DNA of 64,000 nucleotides from Coniferiporia sulphurascens (GCA_002794785.1 NBBA01000001.1:3038001-3102000); one strand, 5' to 3'; shown: positions 38,001-52,685, counted from the stretch's first letter. The notes: generated from the sequence alone by a model not told the origin. Made by a program: numbers and translations.

Positions 38001-38549
38001 TGTGGCACCTCCTCCCTGGTGGGCAGTGGCGGCGCAGTGCAATACGGCACGGGGCGATTATTTATACAGGGGCCTAGTGAGTTCGATCAGGAGATATTAG
38101 ACAGGAGGGAGGAGGATAAGATTGTCACGAGGCGGGCTGAGGAAGAAGGTGAAGAAGGGCTTTTAGGCACGGGGGAATGGGCTGTTTATAGCGAAGTCGA
38201 AGAGGTTGGCTTTCTCCTTTTTTTGTGCAACTAGTGCTTAACTAAGTCATTATCAGATGGATGAGTTTATGGCTTGGCTTAATCCTAAAGGCGTTCGTGA
38301 ATTTGCTCTAAAGAACACTCTGACCAAATGGTGGGATTTTTTGGCTCCAGGAGTCCGGAGGCGTACTGCTGTGGGTCATTTTTCCTTTCATCGCCTTACA
38401 TGAAGAAAAGCTCAGCCCGTTTCGATAAGGATATTGCAATGAACGCAAAACTTCCGGAGGCAAGACGAAGTCAGAGGGGGAAGACTGCCAACTCTGATAT
38501 TTCCCGCGAACCTTACATGTTGTGGACCAACCGTAAAGCTGTTAATTAA
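35016..38549 (+). CDS. itc1: Itc1/ACF1-like ISWI chromatin-remodelling subunit
   Basis: Large regulatory partner of an ISWI ATPase, spacing nucleosomes. The start at 35016 gives MPSCRRKHVLLAEPSPELLE and, after an intron, AYAARMSFYKLKQFQCEVTG with SGLDYFQALESE: a WAC domain. A middle region has ASPWTVKPAVAQRFGVP and a long Lys/Glu-rich helix. The DDT-type region is at LTEEPRQPLHLSFFTLDDFE with LLAEVHSVLIYNLR (about 36.8-36.95 kb). Then WHIM-like motifs follow: LSPVDRIAILQFMCDLAVSS (about 37.4 kb) and VVRLKPIGKDRFYNRIWWFD (about 37.95 kb), and FMAWLNPKGVREFALKNTLT. The final exon ends EPYMLWTNRKAVN at 38549 after a very short intron near 38.37-38.41 kb, which is the least certain join. The WAC-DDT-WHIM order is diagnostic of this family. 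Confidence 0.9.
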
Positions 38550-38763
38550 TAAGCCCATATTCGCTCCTTGCCCTCGAGTCGCTTTCGCATGTAACTTTTC
38601 CTGTCCAATGTTTTTGTTTTTGTTTTTACTGTCATCACGTACATAGACTCTGTAATCTAAAATTTCTTCACATGCCAAGTATATAATGCATATTGACTAG
38701 TACTATTTATCACATGAGGACTTCGGAGCACCGCACTTTTTTCTCGCTAGAACAGTACGATAC

Positions 38764-41160
38764 ATGCTACGACCAGCAACGTCCGTGCCGACCAGCTCGC
38801 GGCACGACCCTTCAGATGTCCCTACCAGCGCTAGTTTTACTCCTTCGTCCTGGTCGAGCACGCGCGGTGTCGCCGATGCCGTAGCTTCATATCGGCGTGC
38901 ACAGTATATCATCACTGGCCAAAATGTCTCATCCTCTGTCGGCGTGAACGAACACACGCAAGGCGCCGATGAAGAAGAAGCGCGGTACAGTGCCAGCGAC
39001 GAAGACGCCTTAAGCTTCTCCGAAAACGAGAATTCCTCAGCGCTCGTGTATCGGGAAGGCTCAGACGGCCTCGTTAACAGCAACAGCAACCTAGAGTGGG
39101 ATGAAGTCCTAGAAGGGCCCGCTTTCCAAGACCAGCTCCTGCCATGGCAGCGAGACTTTGCGCAGACAGCTATTCCTGAAAGGCCGCTCAACCATGCGCC
39201 GTGGTCGGAAACGACACGTCCATCTTCAGAACATACGCCCTTACTTCGCAAAATTTCGTCGAGGTCTTTCTCGGCCCTACGGTCCCCTCGGGTATATCAG
39301 CCAAGTAATGAAATTGACCTCGATGTGCCAGTCCAGGGTTCGAGCTCCTTACGTCGACCCTCGCAGAGCGTTCAGGACCAGAAAGCGCATCTTAAAAAGA
39401 AGATATCATCCGCATCTGCGCGCAGCGTGAGGAACATCGTGACTGGTAGAAGCACATTTGGTCAAACGGTACATACATCATTTAGTCCTGCATTATTAAA
39501 TTCTTTAACGCTGTTTAATAGTTGTTCAACTCTATAGCTATTTTGCTTGGTTTTGGGATGCTATCAGAGCCTCTAGCCTTTGCATACGCAGGCTGGATAG
39601 GAGGCATGGTCCTTATTATCTTCTACGGATTTATCACCTGTTACACGTATGCTTCTTTCTTTGATTAATGAAAATCCGACCTCCGCTGATAGAATGATTC
39701 ATCAGGGCCAAAATACTTGCAAAGATCATGGCCGACGATCCTCAGATAAGAACATATGCAGACATAGGAAACAAGGCTTTTGGTCAACGCTCCAGGGTGT
39801 TAACCTCTTCTTTATTTTGTTTAGAGCTCTTCGCCGTCAGGTTTGTCCTTCTCCCTGTGCCGCGTTAGTGGCTATCGTTCTCATCGATTATGTAGCGTGG
39901 TATTGGTCACTTTATATGGCGATTCATTACACTCTATCATGCCTAGTTATTCGGCCGGAACATACAAATTGATTGGTCTAATAATGTTTGTCCTTCACCG
40001 TTTATTCATTATGACCAAATAGGACTTATAACAAGACTTGATTTTGCAGACTTATACCCTCTGTGTTTTGTCCCCTTTCTGTTCTCTCGTACACATCCAT
40101 TCTCGGGATTTTGTCTACTTTGCTCATTATTTCTGTTTTACTCATTGATGGCATGTCCAAACCCGATGCTCCGGGAAGCCTTTGGATGCCTGCACCAACA
40201 AATCTGACTGTTGCGGGTTGGGGAGAGCTGGGTATAGCATTTGGTCTTTTCATGGCTGGGGCATGTTTATTCCTTCAAAATGCCAACTAACCACGAATTA
40301 ATGGTTCAAATTAGTTCTCAGGTCACGCTGTACTGCCTTCTCTGGCTCGGGACATGGCAGAGCCGCGGGAATTTGATAGGATGATTAGCTCTGCCTTTGT
40401 GAGTTGAGTCTCTGATTAAACCCGATATTTCTCTACATGACCTATCAACTTTCAGATAGCTGCAACGGTAATATATGCTCTTATTGGAGGTTGTGGATAC
40501 CTCATGTTCGGAAATAACGTCAGCGACGAGGTACACTTTTTTGGCCGTAATCTGTATCATTAATGCTCATGGAATATTTCAGGTCAGTAGGGATTTGCTT
40601 AATACACCAGGATACAACGTTTTCTTGAATAAAATTGCTGTCTGGAGTTTGGTCATTATGCCTTTGTGAGTAAAGATCATCGCTATCACTTATCTCCATT
40701 GTTTAAATTGTTCTCTAGGACGAAATTTGCCCTCGCAACCCGTCCCGTGAGCAGAGATATCCGAATTAATTCTCCGCGATGCTAACATTACGTGAAGGTC
40801 AATATCACTCTTGAGATTATATTCGGCCTGGAGACTAGTACTCCTTTGCAGCTACACGTTCATGAGACTGCCAATAGTGCACTCCTCGCGAAGGGGCGTT
40901 CCCAGTTCACCAAAAACACTCTCATTTTCATCGAACGCACAATTTTTGCGTGCCTCTCTGTCGCTGTCTCAATCCTCATTCCAGAGTTCAGCTCAATGAT
41001 GGCATTCGTAGGGTCCTTCTCCGCCTTTGTGCTGTGTGTGATCGGGCCAATTGCTGCGAAAATTGCGTTGATGGGCAAGTGCGGAATAGGGGACGCTGTG
41101 CTCTTGACCGTCGCTACTATCATGGCGACATGGGGGACAGTTGCAGCATTCACGGCATAA
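38764..41160 (+). CDS. Vacuolar-type amino acid transporter (AVT1-like, AAAP family)
   Basis: Amino acid/H+ antiporter-type membrane protein. A cytosolic, disordered N-terminal tail of about 230 residues (EHTPLLRKISSRSFSALRSP includes the family's TPLL-like element) is followed by about eleven membrane segments spread over small exons: SIAILLGFGMLSEPLAFAYA and GWIGGMVLIIFYGFITCYTA (TM1-2), YADIGNKAFG, VLSYTSILGILSTLLIISVL, WGELGIAFGLFMAG with FSGHAVLPSLARDM, IAATVIYALIGGCGYLMFGN, VWSLVIMPLTKFALATRPVN, and the last segments SSMMAFVGSFSAFVLCVIGP and DAVLLTVATIMATWGTVAAF, ending at 41160. The G-x-G/LxLP-like first helix and GFSGHAVLP are typical of Avt1. Substrate specificity cannot be read from the sequence. 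It converges on eIF3k with 120 bp between stops. Confidence 0.9.
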
Positions 41161-41280
41161 GCTAACGGATGGAATGACGCACACATCTGAACAATTCATG
41201 ACCCTGCTGACGCGATGGACCTTGGGATCAATCTTCAAGATATACAATACATACAAACTACAGTGCACAGTACAATATAA

Positions 41281-42178
41281 TCACGATGCCTTTGCAGTAT
41301 GCGCAATAATTTTGGAAAGTTCTAAAGATACAAATAATGTTAGGATGAATAAATTTAACAGCAGAGTATAACTCACGGGGGAGGTAAATGTTCTCGCGAA
41401 CAACAGTTGCCTCGACCTGATTGTCGGGATTAGGCGGGATTGAAACTACGGATGCATCGACTGTCCAACCCAGTTTTGAGACATATTCAGCCAGTCCGTC
41501 GTCTAAGAAAGTCACGTAGCGTCAACAAATGAGAGGGACAGTTAGGCGAACGAATGAAACTCACTACCCAAATCCAAGTATATACCCAACCGCTCGACGC
41601 TGATTTTCTTAAAGGCAGCCATTACAGCCTTTATCACCACCACCCGAATGCTATCCTCGAAACCCGCACATTCAACTGTGTAATTCTCGCGCAAGCTCTG
41701 GAGTTCATTCGACTTGAATAACGCCCAAAACGCGGGGAAGCGGCACTGGAGAAGAAGGTCATGAAGAGTCGTAAGCGTCGGAAGTAGGTCGGGAAGTGGG
41801 TCGGGCTCGTCGAGGTTCGCGGCGGTGGGACGCTCTCCGAGAAGGGCAATACAGAGGTTGAAGTCAGGGAACGGCACAGCCGTGAGGGATTTTATGAGAA
41901 CATTGACAACGACATCGGGATTGTAGAGAGCAGGGTTGAATTGATAACTGAAAGGGAGTTTCAGCCGAGCGAGCGCAAAAAGACTTGATTAAATTTTCGT
42001 ACAGTTTCAGAATTGCCAAGTTCGCCAGACAATCGTACTCGTTGCTCCGGATCTGGTGATACAAATAATCTTCAAGTATGGACACATTTGACGGGTTGTA
42101 GCGGTCTACACCGGAGACAAGATTCTCTATGAGTTCAGGCCGTGTCGACGGCGTGGTCCATTCTGCTGTGGCGGACAT
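41281..42178 (-). CDS. eif3k: Translation initiation factor eIF3 subunit k
   Basis: Small non-core subunit of eIF3, which binds the 40S ribosome during initiation. The start at 42178 gives MSATAEWTTPSTRPELIENL and VSGVDRYNPSNVSILEDYLY, the signature eIF3k N terminus. The HAM/CSN8-PSMD8-PCID2-type helical repeat follows: CLANLAILKLYQFNPALYNP, TLTTLHDLLLQCRFPAFWAL, and IRVVVIKAVMAAFKKISVER with LGIYLDLG. The winged-helix end reads GWTVDASVVSIPPNPDNQVE and ATVVRENIYLPQLSKIIAHT, with the stop at 41281-41283 in a small last exon after a 5-exon structure. Total is about 240 residues, the normal size. Divergent from the Swd3-like gene with 142 bp between starts. Confidence 0.95.
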
Positions 42179-42320
42179 GGCTGCTAGTCGTCGTCGCTGT
42201 TCGTAAAAACCTTTTCGAGGTCGAAACCATATTCGAAAGTACGTATTAGGAAACCTTATCTAATACAACAGCGGATATTATAACGCTGCTTCAAAGTTGT
42301 TTTCGGTTGTGCTATAATCA
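42179..42320. promoter_or_regulatory. Bidirectional promoter region, eIF3k / Swd3
   Basis: Only 142 bp separate the divergent start codons. The segment includes AT-rich sequence near 42245-42280. Core elements for both genes must overlap here. Confidence 0.55.
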
Positions 42321-43764
<1,444 letters not shown>

Positions 43765-44094
43765 CAAGCAAATTCCGGTCCCTTGGATCTCTCGTAGTTT
43801 TTTGCAGGCCAGCCGTGCAGCCACCGAGCTTAAGCACCGAGACAAATACTGAACAGGCTAAGGAGTGTCTTTATAAGCGCAGTGTTGAACTCCTGCGTAT
43901 GCCATTTTCGGGGCAGTGTTTGATTGTAGTAGGTAGGCGTCTTGGAAATACAATTGTATTTGTTCCTCGAGGTGCTAGAAGGTTGGAGACGACGCAGACG
44001 AGTCACATCACAATAATACAGCACAGCAAAGTTCCTGAATCAGCTGCCGTTAATTTGCCGTATCGAGCGGGGAAATTAAAACTCCGCTGGATCC

Positions 44095-44103
44095 TATATA
44101 AGG
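44095..44103 (+). promoter_or_regulatory. TATA box of the polyubiquitin gene
   Basis: The sequence tatataagg lies about 130 bp upstream of the start codon and about 70 bp upstream of a likely 5'-UTR intron (44174-44227, gtgagt...ttacag). This fits a strong, inducible promoter with the transcription start in the C/T-rich stretch that follows. Confidence 0.65.
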
Positions 44104-44177
44104 ACGTCATAGCGCAGTGGCCGGTCGCTATCTCTCCCCATCCCAACCTCTCTATAAGCCCACCTTCCCCACTGTGA

Positions 44178-45482
<1,305 letters not shown>

Positions 45483-45878
45483 TGGGGGATTTTTGTTTGT
45501 TACGTTGTCATCAATTGTAGTATTATAGCCTTTGTGTGCCAATCGAATTGCATTTTGTCCTAATCACGATCAACACGGATTAGTGAGCTAGGTTGGATTT
45601 GGGGAATATTAATATTTTAAGAAAATGACATTCTAAATATAAGGTGGGGGAACACTAGTACTGTCCCTATAATACACACCACATAGTGTTCTATCGTCAA
45701 GCATTTGTGACCGAGACTTGCGATCAATTTGGCCCAACCTCAACGGCAGCCCCTTGCTCGCCCCTTGCTGAAGCATATGAGCTTCTTCTAACGATGCTAT
45801 ATCCCGACGGGGAGGATTAACTATGGTCCATTAACTACATGTATATATATCAGACGCAGATTAAACAAGCCGGGTATC
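45483..45878. other. Intergenic region between convergent genes
   Basis: About 400 bp of AT-rich 3' flanking sequence between polyubiquitin (+) and the zinc-finger gene (-). I see no gene or repeat. Confidence 0.4.
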
Positions 45879-47073
45879 TTAATCGCGTTTCCGTCTCTTC
45901 CTTCCGGTAGTCCGATCCGCGTGTCTTTCATCCAGCTGCTTGCATTGTGGATCTTGCTTCCAATGTCTGGCTCGAGCATCTGACCTCTTGAAGGCCTTTT
46001 CGCAACCGAAGCACCTGTATGGCGTCGTATTGGTGTGCGTGTTCTCGTGTCCTGTTCCGAACAATAATAAGCACGCATATCCAACCCATTTCGATAGCGC
46101 ATACGCTTGCAATCATGCGGCCTTTTGAATACCCGTGCACAAAAGGAGCATTTTGTCTGACGCCGGATCGCAGGTGCACGATTGTCACCGAGATCCGGCA
46201 ATTTGGAAACGGGAAATTGATACTGATGCGCAAAGCGAATTAGGTGACCACATACAGACCAATGGAAACTATGGGGCGCGGCGTACCTCGAAACTGAACA
46301 AGGTGGGGCTTGGGGGAAGCGACGCGTCTGATCTCTCAGTGGTGCAATATACAGACGGACCAGCTTCGCGCGAGGTGTCAACATCTGTTGTAGAAGGCAC
46401 GTCGGGCTCCGGTGCCGCAGATAGAGTCGTATATTTTTCCAGGAGTTCGTTTACGTCTTCCTCTCCAATATGTACGTCCTTATCGTTCCTCATATAAAAC
46501 TGTTCTGTCAGAGAATAGGAGATCGATGTCTACGGGAGCAGTAGAGGAAGCTCGAACCTGACTCGGTCATTTCCCCAGTGAATTGAAGGTCAGGGTTGCT
46601 GTTCTCGAGGGCATTTCTCACAAGCCCACAATACTCGACTGTAGGAAAGGGCGATTTCCCAGAGTACAGCGCATAGTTGATATCAGTGTATTCCACGACG
46701 TTTGCGAGACGCTGACGAAAAGCTCTGGCCAGTTCGTGAATAGACATAACGCCAGCGGACGAAGGAGGTGATGGGGTCCAATGTGCCGCACCACTGTTCA
46801 TGATAGGCTATGGGACGAGAGAAAAGGAAGACAATGCACCTCAGATTTGAGGGAGCCATTCCGTAAGTCGTCGAGGTCGCCGTCAATGAGGATAGAGTAC
46901 GCAGCGCCCGTTTCAGAAACAGGACCCGGAAAGAAGGCGCGATAGACTTCTAGATGCGATAGAAGCAATTCAACAATGCTTAACTGTATAGGCGAGCACG
47001 TGGTCTATGTATGGTCCGTTTAAATATCAATTAAATACACTCGAAACGGGGCGACGCCGTTTCTCCTTAGCAT
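45879..47073 (-). CDS. C2H2-type zinc-finger protein, two fingers
   Basis: Likely nuclear DNA-binding protein of about 280 residues. Exons joined from the 5' side: MLRRNGVAPFR (start 47073, tentative), LSIVELLLSHLEVYRAFFPG with ILIDGDLDDLRNGSLKSE, then PIMNSGAAHWTPSPPSSAGV with SIHELARAFRQRLANVVEYT and VEYCGLVRNALENSNPDLQF. An exon follows with EEDVNELLEKYTTL, and finally two fingers: CSFCARVFKRPHDCKRHENTH (C-x2-C-x12-H-x3-H) and CFGCEKAFKRSDARARHWKQ ending DPQC (C-x2-C-x12-H-x5-C). The tail RTTGRKRRKRD is basic, a possible nuclear signal. The stop is at 45879-45881. An intron within finger 1 (gtatgc...aacag) restores CKRH. The second finger has Cys as its last ligand. The 5' end could extend further or start elsewhere. 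Confidence 0.75.
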
Positions 47074-47458
47074 CCGACCAGTCGGCGCGGCGTCCAGCAC
47101 CTAAATCGAGGCCATTATTTGCAAAAGACCGAATGCGGTAACAGGAAGCCCTGCGGGTATGGTGCAATTTCAATTAACTCAGACGATACAGTAGCCTTAA
47201 GCCTCAGAATGCTGGACCTCACTCACAACTCAGTAATCTAACGTTCGTCTGGACACTTCTCGCCCCTGACTCGTGTCTTGTTTGAGGCGCTTCGGGAATA
47301 GAGGCAGTACTATTCACATTGCTTGGACTCCTGCGGTGCGCCGATATTCACAACAAAAATACAACGATTTACAACGTGTTTCCATTGTACAATTAGTTTC
47401 CACTCTAATACTTCGAAGTTCTTGCCGGCTCCACACTCACACGACAAGCTGCGGAGTG
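47074..47458. other. Region between zinc-finger and glutaminase genes, nothing firm seen
   Basis: About 390 bp without a supported gene. The last exon of the glutaminase gene might extend to about 47.41 kb if an intron with donor gtaagat (just before 47.50 kb) is used. Confidence 0.3.
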
Positions 47459-50400
47459 CTACGTTAGTAGAAACGCTATCTTAGTCACTTTGTATCTTAC
47501 CAAAGCAAGATGTCCGCCCACAACAGGGCGCGCTCTGAATCCTTCTACCCCCCCATTTGTTGTCTCATACCAATCGCCTAGCGGCGCACTATTGACACCG
47601 TCCGCGGCGTATTTCTGTACCGCCGATATGAAGAGATCGCGCGTCTCCGTGTCGGTCACGATACTTGCGGTCCACAATTGCCAATCTGTATGGAGCATTA
47701 GCAACGTTCATAGAAGACCCGCTCCTTTGACTAGGTCATCCCGGTTACTTACCAGACTTTGTGTATGTGTGGCTAAAAAGCAAACCAGGCGCCAGTGTCA
47801 GAGCTGGCAAGGGGGCTAGAGGAAAGTACGTACCGTGTGTCAAGGGGAACGCCATACGCGTTGTCGACGGTCTTGTACCAAGCCGTTTCTACAATTTCGG
47901 CAAATCAGCGAACTGAAGAGTCAAAAATGCGGACAATGTTTTATATTCACGCATTTCATAAATGGATTGCGGGAAGAGGTTGGTCTTGAGAAGTTTGTCG
48001 CCGAGCAGGTTATAAGACAGTCCCCAGCTTTTGAATGCTTTCAGACAACGTTCAAGTAAATGAGAACACAACGAACCTCGAGTCGTTACCGTACTAGAAA
48101 GTTCCAGTAAGTTAAGTTTCGGTACGATCGGACAACGGGTAACTTACCGATAGTGTTAAGTGGTCGCCACTGGATGCGGTCGCGAAGCCTTGGAATTGAG
48201 TAACGTACGACGAAGCAATCGACTGGAACGTGCAAAAAATTAATGTCAAAGTCAATATATGCTACAGGGAAGCAGCTTACGCTATAGTTGGATTCCTTTG
48301 CGGAGTCGCCCAGAAGTCCGGAAATGACTGACATTGCTTTAATACCTATAAGTCCTTTAATCGCCAGATTCGTCTGGTTCGCAAGGCTGCCCGCAAAGTC
48401 GTCTGTACTGATTTGATTCGCAGGTATCAAGGAATCGGATATGAGATATTGGGTCCATTGGTCAAGGAGGCTCGACTGATTAAACGAGACATTATGTGTT
48501 AATCAGCTTCCATGAAGTTCAAATAGGAAAAGGCTGTCAGCGCACGTAGGTGTTCAACTGAGAATTATCGCCTGCAGCCTGTGCGTAGCTCAGACTCATG
48601 ATCAACATATTTCCACATTCTAATGGTCACCGTTCGCATGAGTAACATTGCCTAGCATATATCCAAAAGTAGACAAACCTTCTACGGGCATAGCTTCGTC
48701 TCCTCCTGTAAAGAAATGCAACGATCTAGAGTCATGCGACATTCTCAGCCATTTCCGACGCACCGTCATTATGTCCCAGAGCCTTAGGATAACTAGCACC
48801 TGTAATGAAAAGTTAGTAATTATTGGCGGCAGAGAAAATGGCTGGCCTACCAAGGTCGTGCACGCTCCATTTGTTGGGATACTGACCGGAGGCCTGGTAC
48901 TTGAACAGTCCTTCAAGCAGGTAACGTCCGAGCTGCGGGTTAGTGTAAAGGAAGATGGGCCAGGAAGGGAAGATGACGTCGACTGTGTTGACATTCTACA
49001 GAGACAGGTGAGTACATGGTATCAATTCGGTTTCCAACCAACCCACCCCGTCGCTAGAAATCTCTGTAAATAGGAGGGTAGTCAGACCAGCAGATGAATT
49101 GACTTAAGCATGGAGCTGACCCTTCATGAAAACGAGGATGTCGCTAGAGTCGAAAGATCCATCTGAGTTCTTCGATACTGTAATCTCGATTGCGCCGAAT
49201 GCCTGGCGGACGGATAATGCAACGATGGAAGCATATGTTGAGGATATTTTCCCTGAATCGCTGTTTATCTGCGAATCAAACGCATTTGCTGACTGAACTG
49301 CGTTCGAGTAATCCCCCAAGAAGAACGAGATCTGGAATCGATATATTTAGAAAACGGTGTCAATCCACAAATCTGGCGAAAACGTACGGCATCGGTCGCG
49401 GAAGCATACTCAGTCAGGAAGTACAAACTCCTCAATTGGGTTTGATCATTTGCTATGATATATTCAACGGCGGGGTCGCGGAAGTGGCCCACGGAGAAGA
49501 CTACGGGAGAGGACGAGGATGTGATATCGCCGAGGTCTTCAGCAAAGGCGAAAACGGGCCAGTTGTCCGAGACGGCACGGAAGTTTGGGTCTTCCGTGTT
49601 CGCCAGCACGCCGTTATTAATGAACTGGCCCCGAACTACAATGTCCTGGCCAGTCTGATAGGTCGTCGCGCTAGTCTGAAATTCAATGGTAAATGTATAC
49701 TCCACATCACAGTAGGGTCATGACACTAAATTGGCTAACCTTAGAAAGGGAATAGTAGGCAGATCCCTCTATCCGCTTGTTATCAGAACCCACCTCGGCA
49801 CATATATGCAAAGGCACGCTTACGTTGAATATGATCGGAGACTTCAGAGAACTCTGTCTGATCGGCGAGCTGTACTTGGTGGGTGATGATGTTACCGACG
49901 CTCGTCGTCCAGTTGGCCGTGAGGCTGTTGTCGCCGGTGATCCATTCTGCACTAATGTCCGTGTAGATCTGCACGGAGTGAGAACCCCCGTCGTTTGAAG
50001 CGGCGGTCAAGGAAAGGTACGAGAACGGCAGGGACTGTCTGACGAGATCCGTCGGCTGTGTGGGCTGTTAGCACTTTCGTTTACTTGGTGTTAAGGGGAA
50101 AGAGCATATATTTACCTCGACCGGACTGAGGAATGTGGCGGTTAGATCAACTGGGCCAGCCGTCATGACAAAAATGCTTTGAGTGGCTGAAAACTAGAGT
50201 AAGGGGGCTACAGGTCAACACAAAAATAAAAATTTCGTAATGGAAAAATGGACATACCTCCAAGCTCTTCTGAGTGGCCTTGGAAAAGCTCGCCCCAGAG
50301 ACCGCAGGATCTCCGAGGAAGGTATAAACAGTGCCATCGACGCGGACAAAGCCTGCCCAGCCGAGGATCTAATAATATACAGTGAGTTGAATCCGGAAAA

Positions 50401-50637
50401 GGCCGGAAAACCACAATAACCCACCGAACCGGTCCAGAAAGCAGGCCAGGCATCATTCAGAGCAGTGCCGGCCCCCTGTGGGAGCCAGGTTGACAAGTAA
50501 GGTGAACGGACAGCAAGAGGAACCGCGGCTGGGTTGAAGGGTGTCGCCGTCCAGCTGAAAGCGTCGACGGTGGAAGCAAGTAAAATTGCAAGTAAGAGGC
50601 CTAACCAGCAGTGTACACCTTTGATACGAGCACTCAT
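47459..50637 (-). CDS. gtaA: Secreted glutaminase A (GtaA family)
   Basis: Extracellular enzyme that would hydrolyse glutamine to glutamate and ammonia. The start at 50637 opens with MSARIKGVHCWLGLLLAILLASTVDA, a clear signal peptide, then FNPAAVPLAVRSPYLSTWLP and NDAWPAFWTGS, typical of the family's N-terminal domain (DUF5127/4964 type). Later exons give ILGWAGFVRVDGTVYTFLGD, VMTAGPVDLTATFLSPVEPT, the DUF4965-type block ISSDGVGNVNTVDVIFPSWP, PQLGRYLLEGLFKYQASGQY and the DUF1793 block SLLDQWTQYLISDSLIPANQ with WGLSYNLLGDKLL. It ends near VVGGHLAL. About a dozen short introns are visible. The extreme C terminus is uncertain: the open frame stops at 47459, but splicing to a further short exon is possible. 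Neighbour of another secreted-protein gene. Confidence 0.88.
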
Positions 50638-51302
50638 ATTGCGACAGGCGTTCGGAGTATCGATTCCAGTGTCTGATAAATTCGTACGAGGCCAGCGTAT
50701 TTAAAGGAGTAGCAGTCCTCAACAACGGCGCAATAAGTCGACTGGGCTGAGATCACGAGTTACCCCTGCATATACCTCCAGGCCAACGATAGTGATAAAT
50801 TATGCGCTGGCAGATTCGTTATGAGTGGGAAATAGTTGCGACCTTGTGCACCTTCGAAGCCCCGCGAACCCGGATAGCCTATATCAAGGTCAAATGGTAA
50901 GGTTGTTCTTCCATCAAGGCGGTGACGAATGCAATAGACATCACATTTCATCCAATTTTGTAGTCGCTTAACTTGCCGACCACAGGATTTCCCATAGCAG
51001 TCTTTACTTCCCCACATCGGCCAGAACACACTGTGATGGACCTCCATCGACGGGCCCATTTCTGCACATTTGCCGGAGGAAAACATAGGCGACCCCCTAA
51101 AACAGGAATAGATTAATCTGAGGAAGACCGAATGACTTACGGCACGGGTCGGCGCCCAGATCGGAGCACACAACCGCAACAGACACATGATGATTGCTTC
51201 CATTCGGAAATTTAAAAAGAAATAGGTATGTACAAAGCTCGCGAATGACACAGTCACTGGCTACACAAATATTGAAGGGCCCCGCCCGAAATGCCAGCCC
51301 GT
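50638..51302. other. Intergenic region between glutaminase and CAP genes
   Basis: About 665 bp upstream of the glutaminase start and downstream of the CAP gene stop. Minus-strand frames of up to 165 codons occur but show no domain or splice structure. This is probably the glutaminase promoter plus 3' flank. Confidence 0.4.
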
Positions 51303-52685
51303 CTAAGCCTGAACATTTTGACTGCAAAGAAGCGTCAGAGGTGGTTATTAAACACTGCAATCGATACACTTACGCAAAAGCACCTATAACATTTCCCTGG
51401 GGGAAGTATTCGCAGACGTAGTATTGAGCCGGCTACCAATGATAATAAATATGATATATCAGAACGCGTGATAATCATGACATGTATCGATGAGCTTACG
51501 CCATAGCTAGCAGCAAAAATACCGCTGCAAGTTTGGACAGCACAACCCAGTTGAGTGGTTGCCTTCCAAACAACCTGGGTGAAGTGCGACGGCACAGGGT
51601 TGGATGGATCGTATTCAGCTGAAAAAAAAAGTAGTTGGAAATCAGCGATACGTGCGAAAATTTTACAAAAAGAGCCGTAAGAAACTCACAGGCCTCATTT
51701 GTCCAGGACTGAACCGCATCCGTGATGCTATAGCTGCCCGTCCCAGCCGCGAGATTCTCTGGAGGCAGGGATTAAAAGCTGACCTTAGCCACTGGGGTCA
51801 TAGAAGTGAAATATATATACTTACCCCCGAACGGACCAAGAGTTCCTCCAGAGTGCTGGAAGACGCATCCATTTGCCCATTTCTGAGCAGCATCCGCCAG
51901 TGTGTCATTCCAGGTCAAGGGCAACGCGCCGTGTTGGGCCCTCACGGTATTGTGAGTTGAGAGGTACGTGGTAATGTCTGAGGAAGATGTGTCCGCCGAG
52001 GGGTTGACGGACGCGGGTGCCGAGGTACTCTGGGTGGAAGAGGATGTAGAGGTGCTGCTTTTAACCGGAGTCGTCGAAATTGTCGAGCTAGTAGTAGATG
52101 GCGCCACAACGACAGACGACGAATGGATCGACGAAGATGGGGACGGTGTGACTGGTGTGGCCGAAGTCGAACTTGAAACCGATACCGACGTGGGGGATGA
52201 AGTTGCGGCAGGGGTCGACGTGGTTGCCTTTGACGAGCTCGTCGAGGGGATGAATTGGCTCGTTACTGTCGTCAATCTCGTCGATACCGTAGGAATGACG
52301 GTCGAAGACGGAACGATGGTGATACTGGATAATAACGTACTTGCCGCTTGGCTTGCAGTACTGTATAGAGACAGCCGAATGTTTTTGAATGAGCAAAGTG
52401 TGCAGATATTTAAAAACGGCGGGAAAACAGTAATAGGCGGGGTACATACGACGAGGCGGTTGATGCGCAGGCGGTTGAAAGAGCACTGCTGAGCGCGCTC
52501 GATTCCGCGGGGGACAAAACGTCACCCCAGGGATTTGTGCCTTTCACGAAGCCAGGCCAACCCCAGCTCGCGGTACATGCTGCGTTAGCCGCATTTTTAG
52601 TACGGCGCGAGCAAGTGGGACCAGCTAAGACTGTTGAAGCCGGCACGGTGCTTAAGGCGAGCACAAGCGCGTAGAGTGGTTGCAT
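51303..52685 (-). CDS. Secreted CAP/PR-1 (SCP-like) protein with Ser/Thr stalk
   Basis: Extracellular CAP-superfamily protein; relatives bind sterols or lipids. The start at 52685 gives MQPLYALVLALSTVPASTVLA, a signal peptide, then a short Cys-containing segment (CSRRTKNAANAACTASWGWP). A Ser/Thr/Pro-rich stalk of about 100 residues (51.97-52.27 kb), probably O-mannosylated, comes before the CAP domain: YLSTHNTVRAQHGALPLTWN, TLADAAQKWANGCVFQHSGG, GENLAAG, then SHFTQVVWKATTQLGCAVQT and YYVCEYFPQGNVIGAFAQNV, with the stop at 51303-51305 after a short last exon. The CAP histidines (HNTVRAQH, HFTQVVW) and GENL are intact. The antisense strand of the stalk is also open (51968-52492) only because of the repetitive codon pattern. 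Confidence 0.9.

Noticed and set aside
50760..51257. 165-codon minus-strand frame upstream of the glutaminase
   Set aside because: No domain, no signal peptide and no splice structure; most likely intergenic.
51968..52492. Plus-strand acidic frame of 174 codons
   Set aside because: Mirror of the CAP protein's Ser/Thr stalk; no start context, introns or domain.
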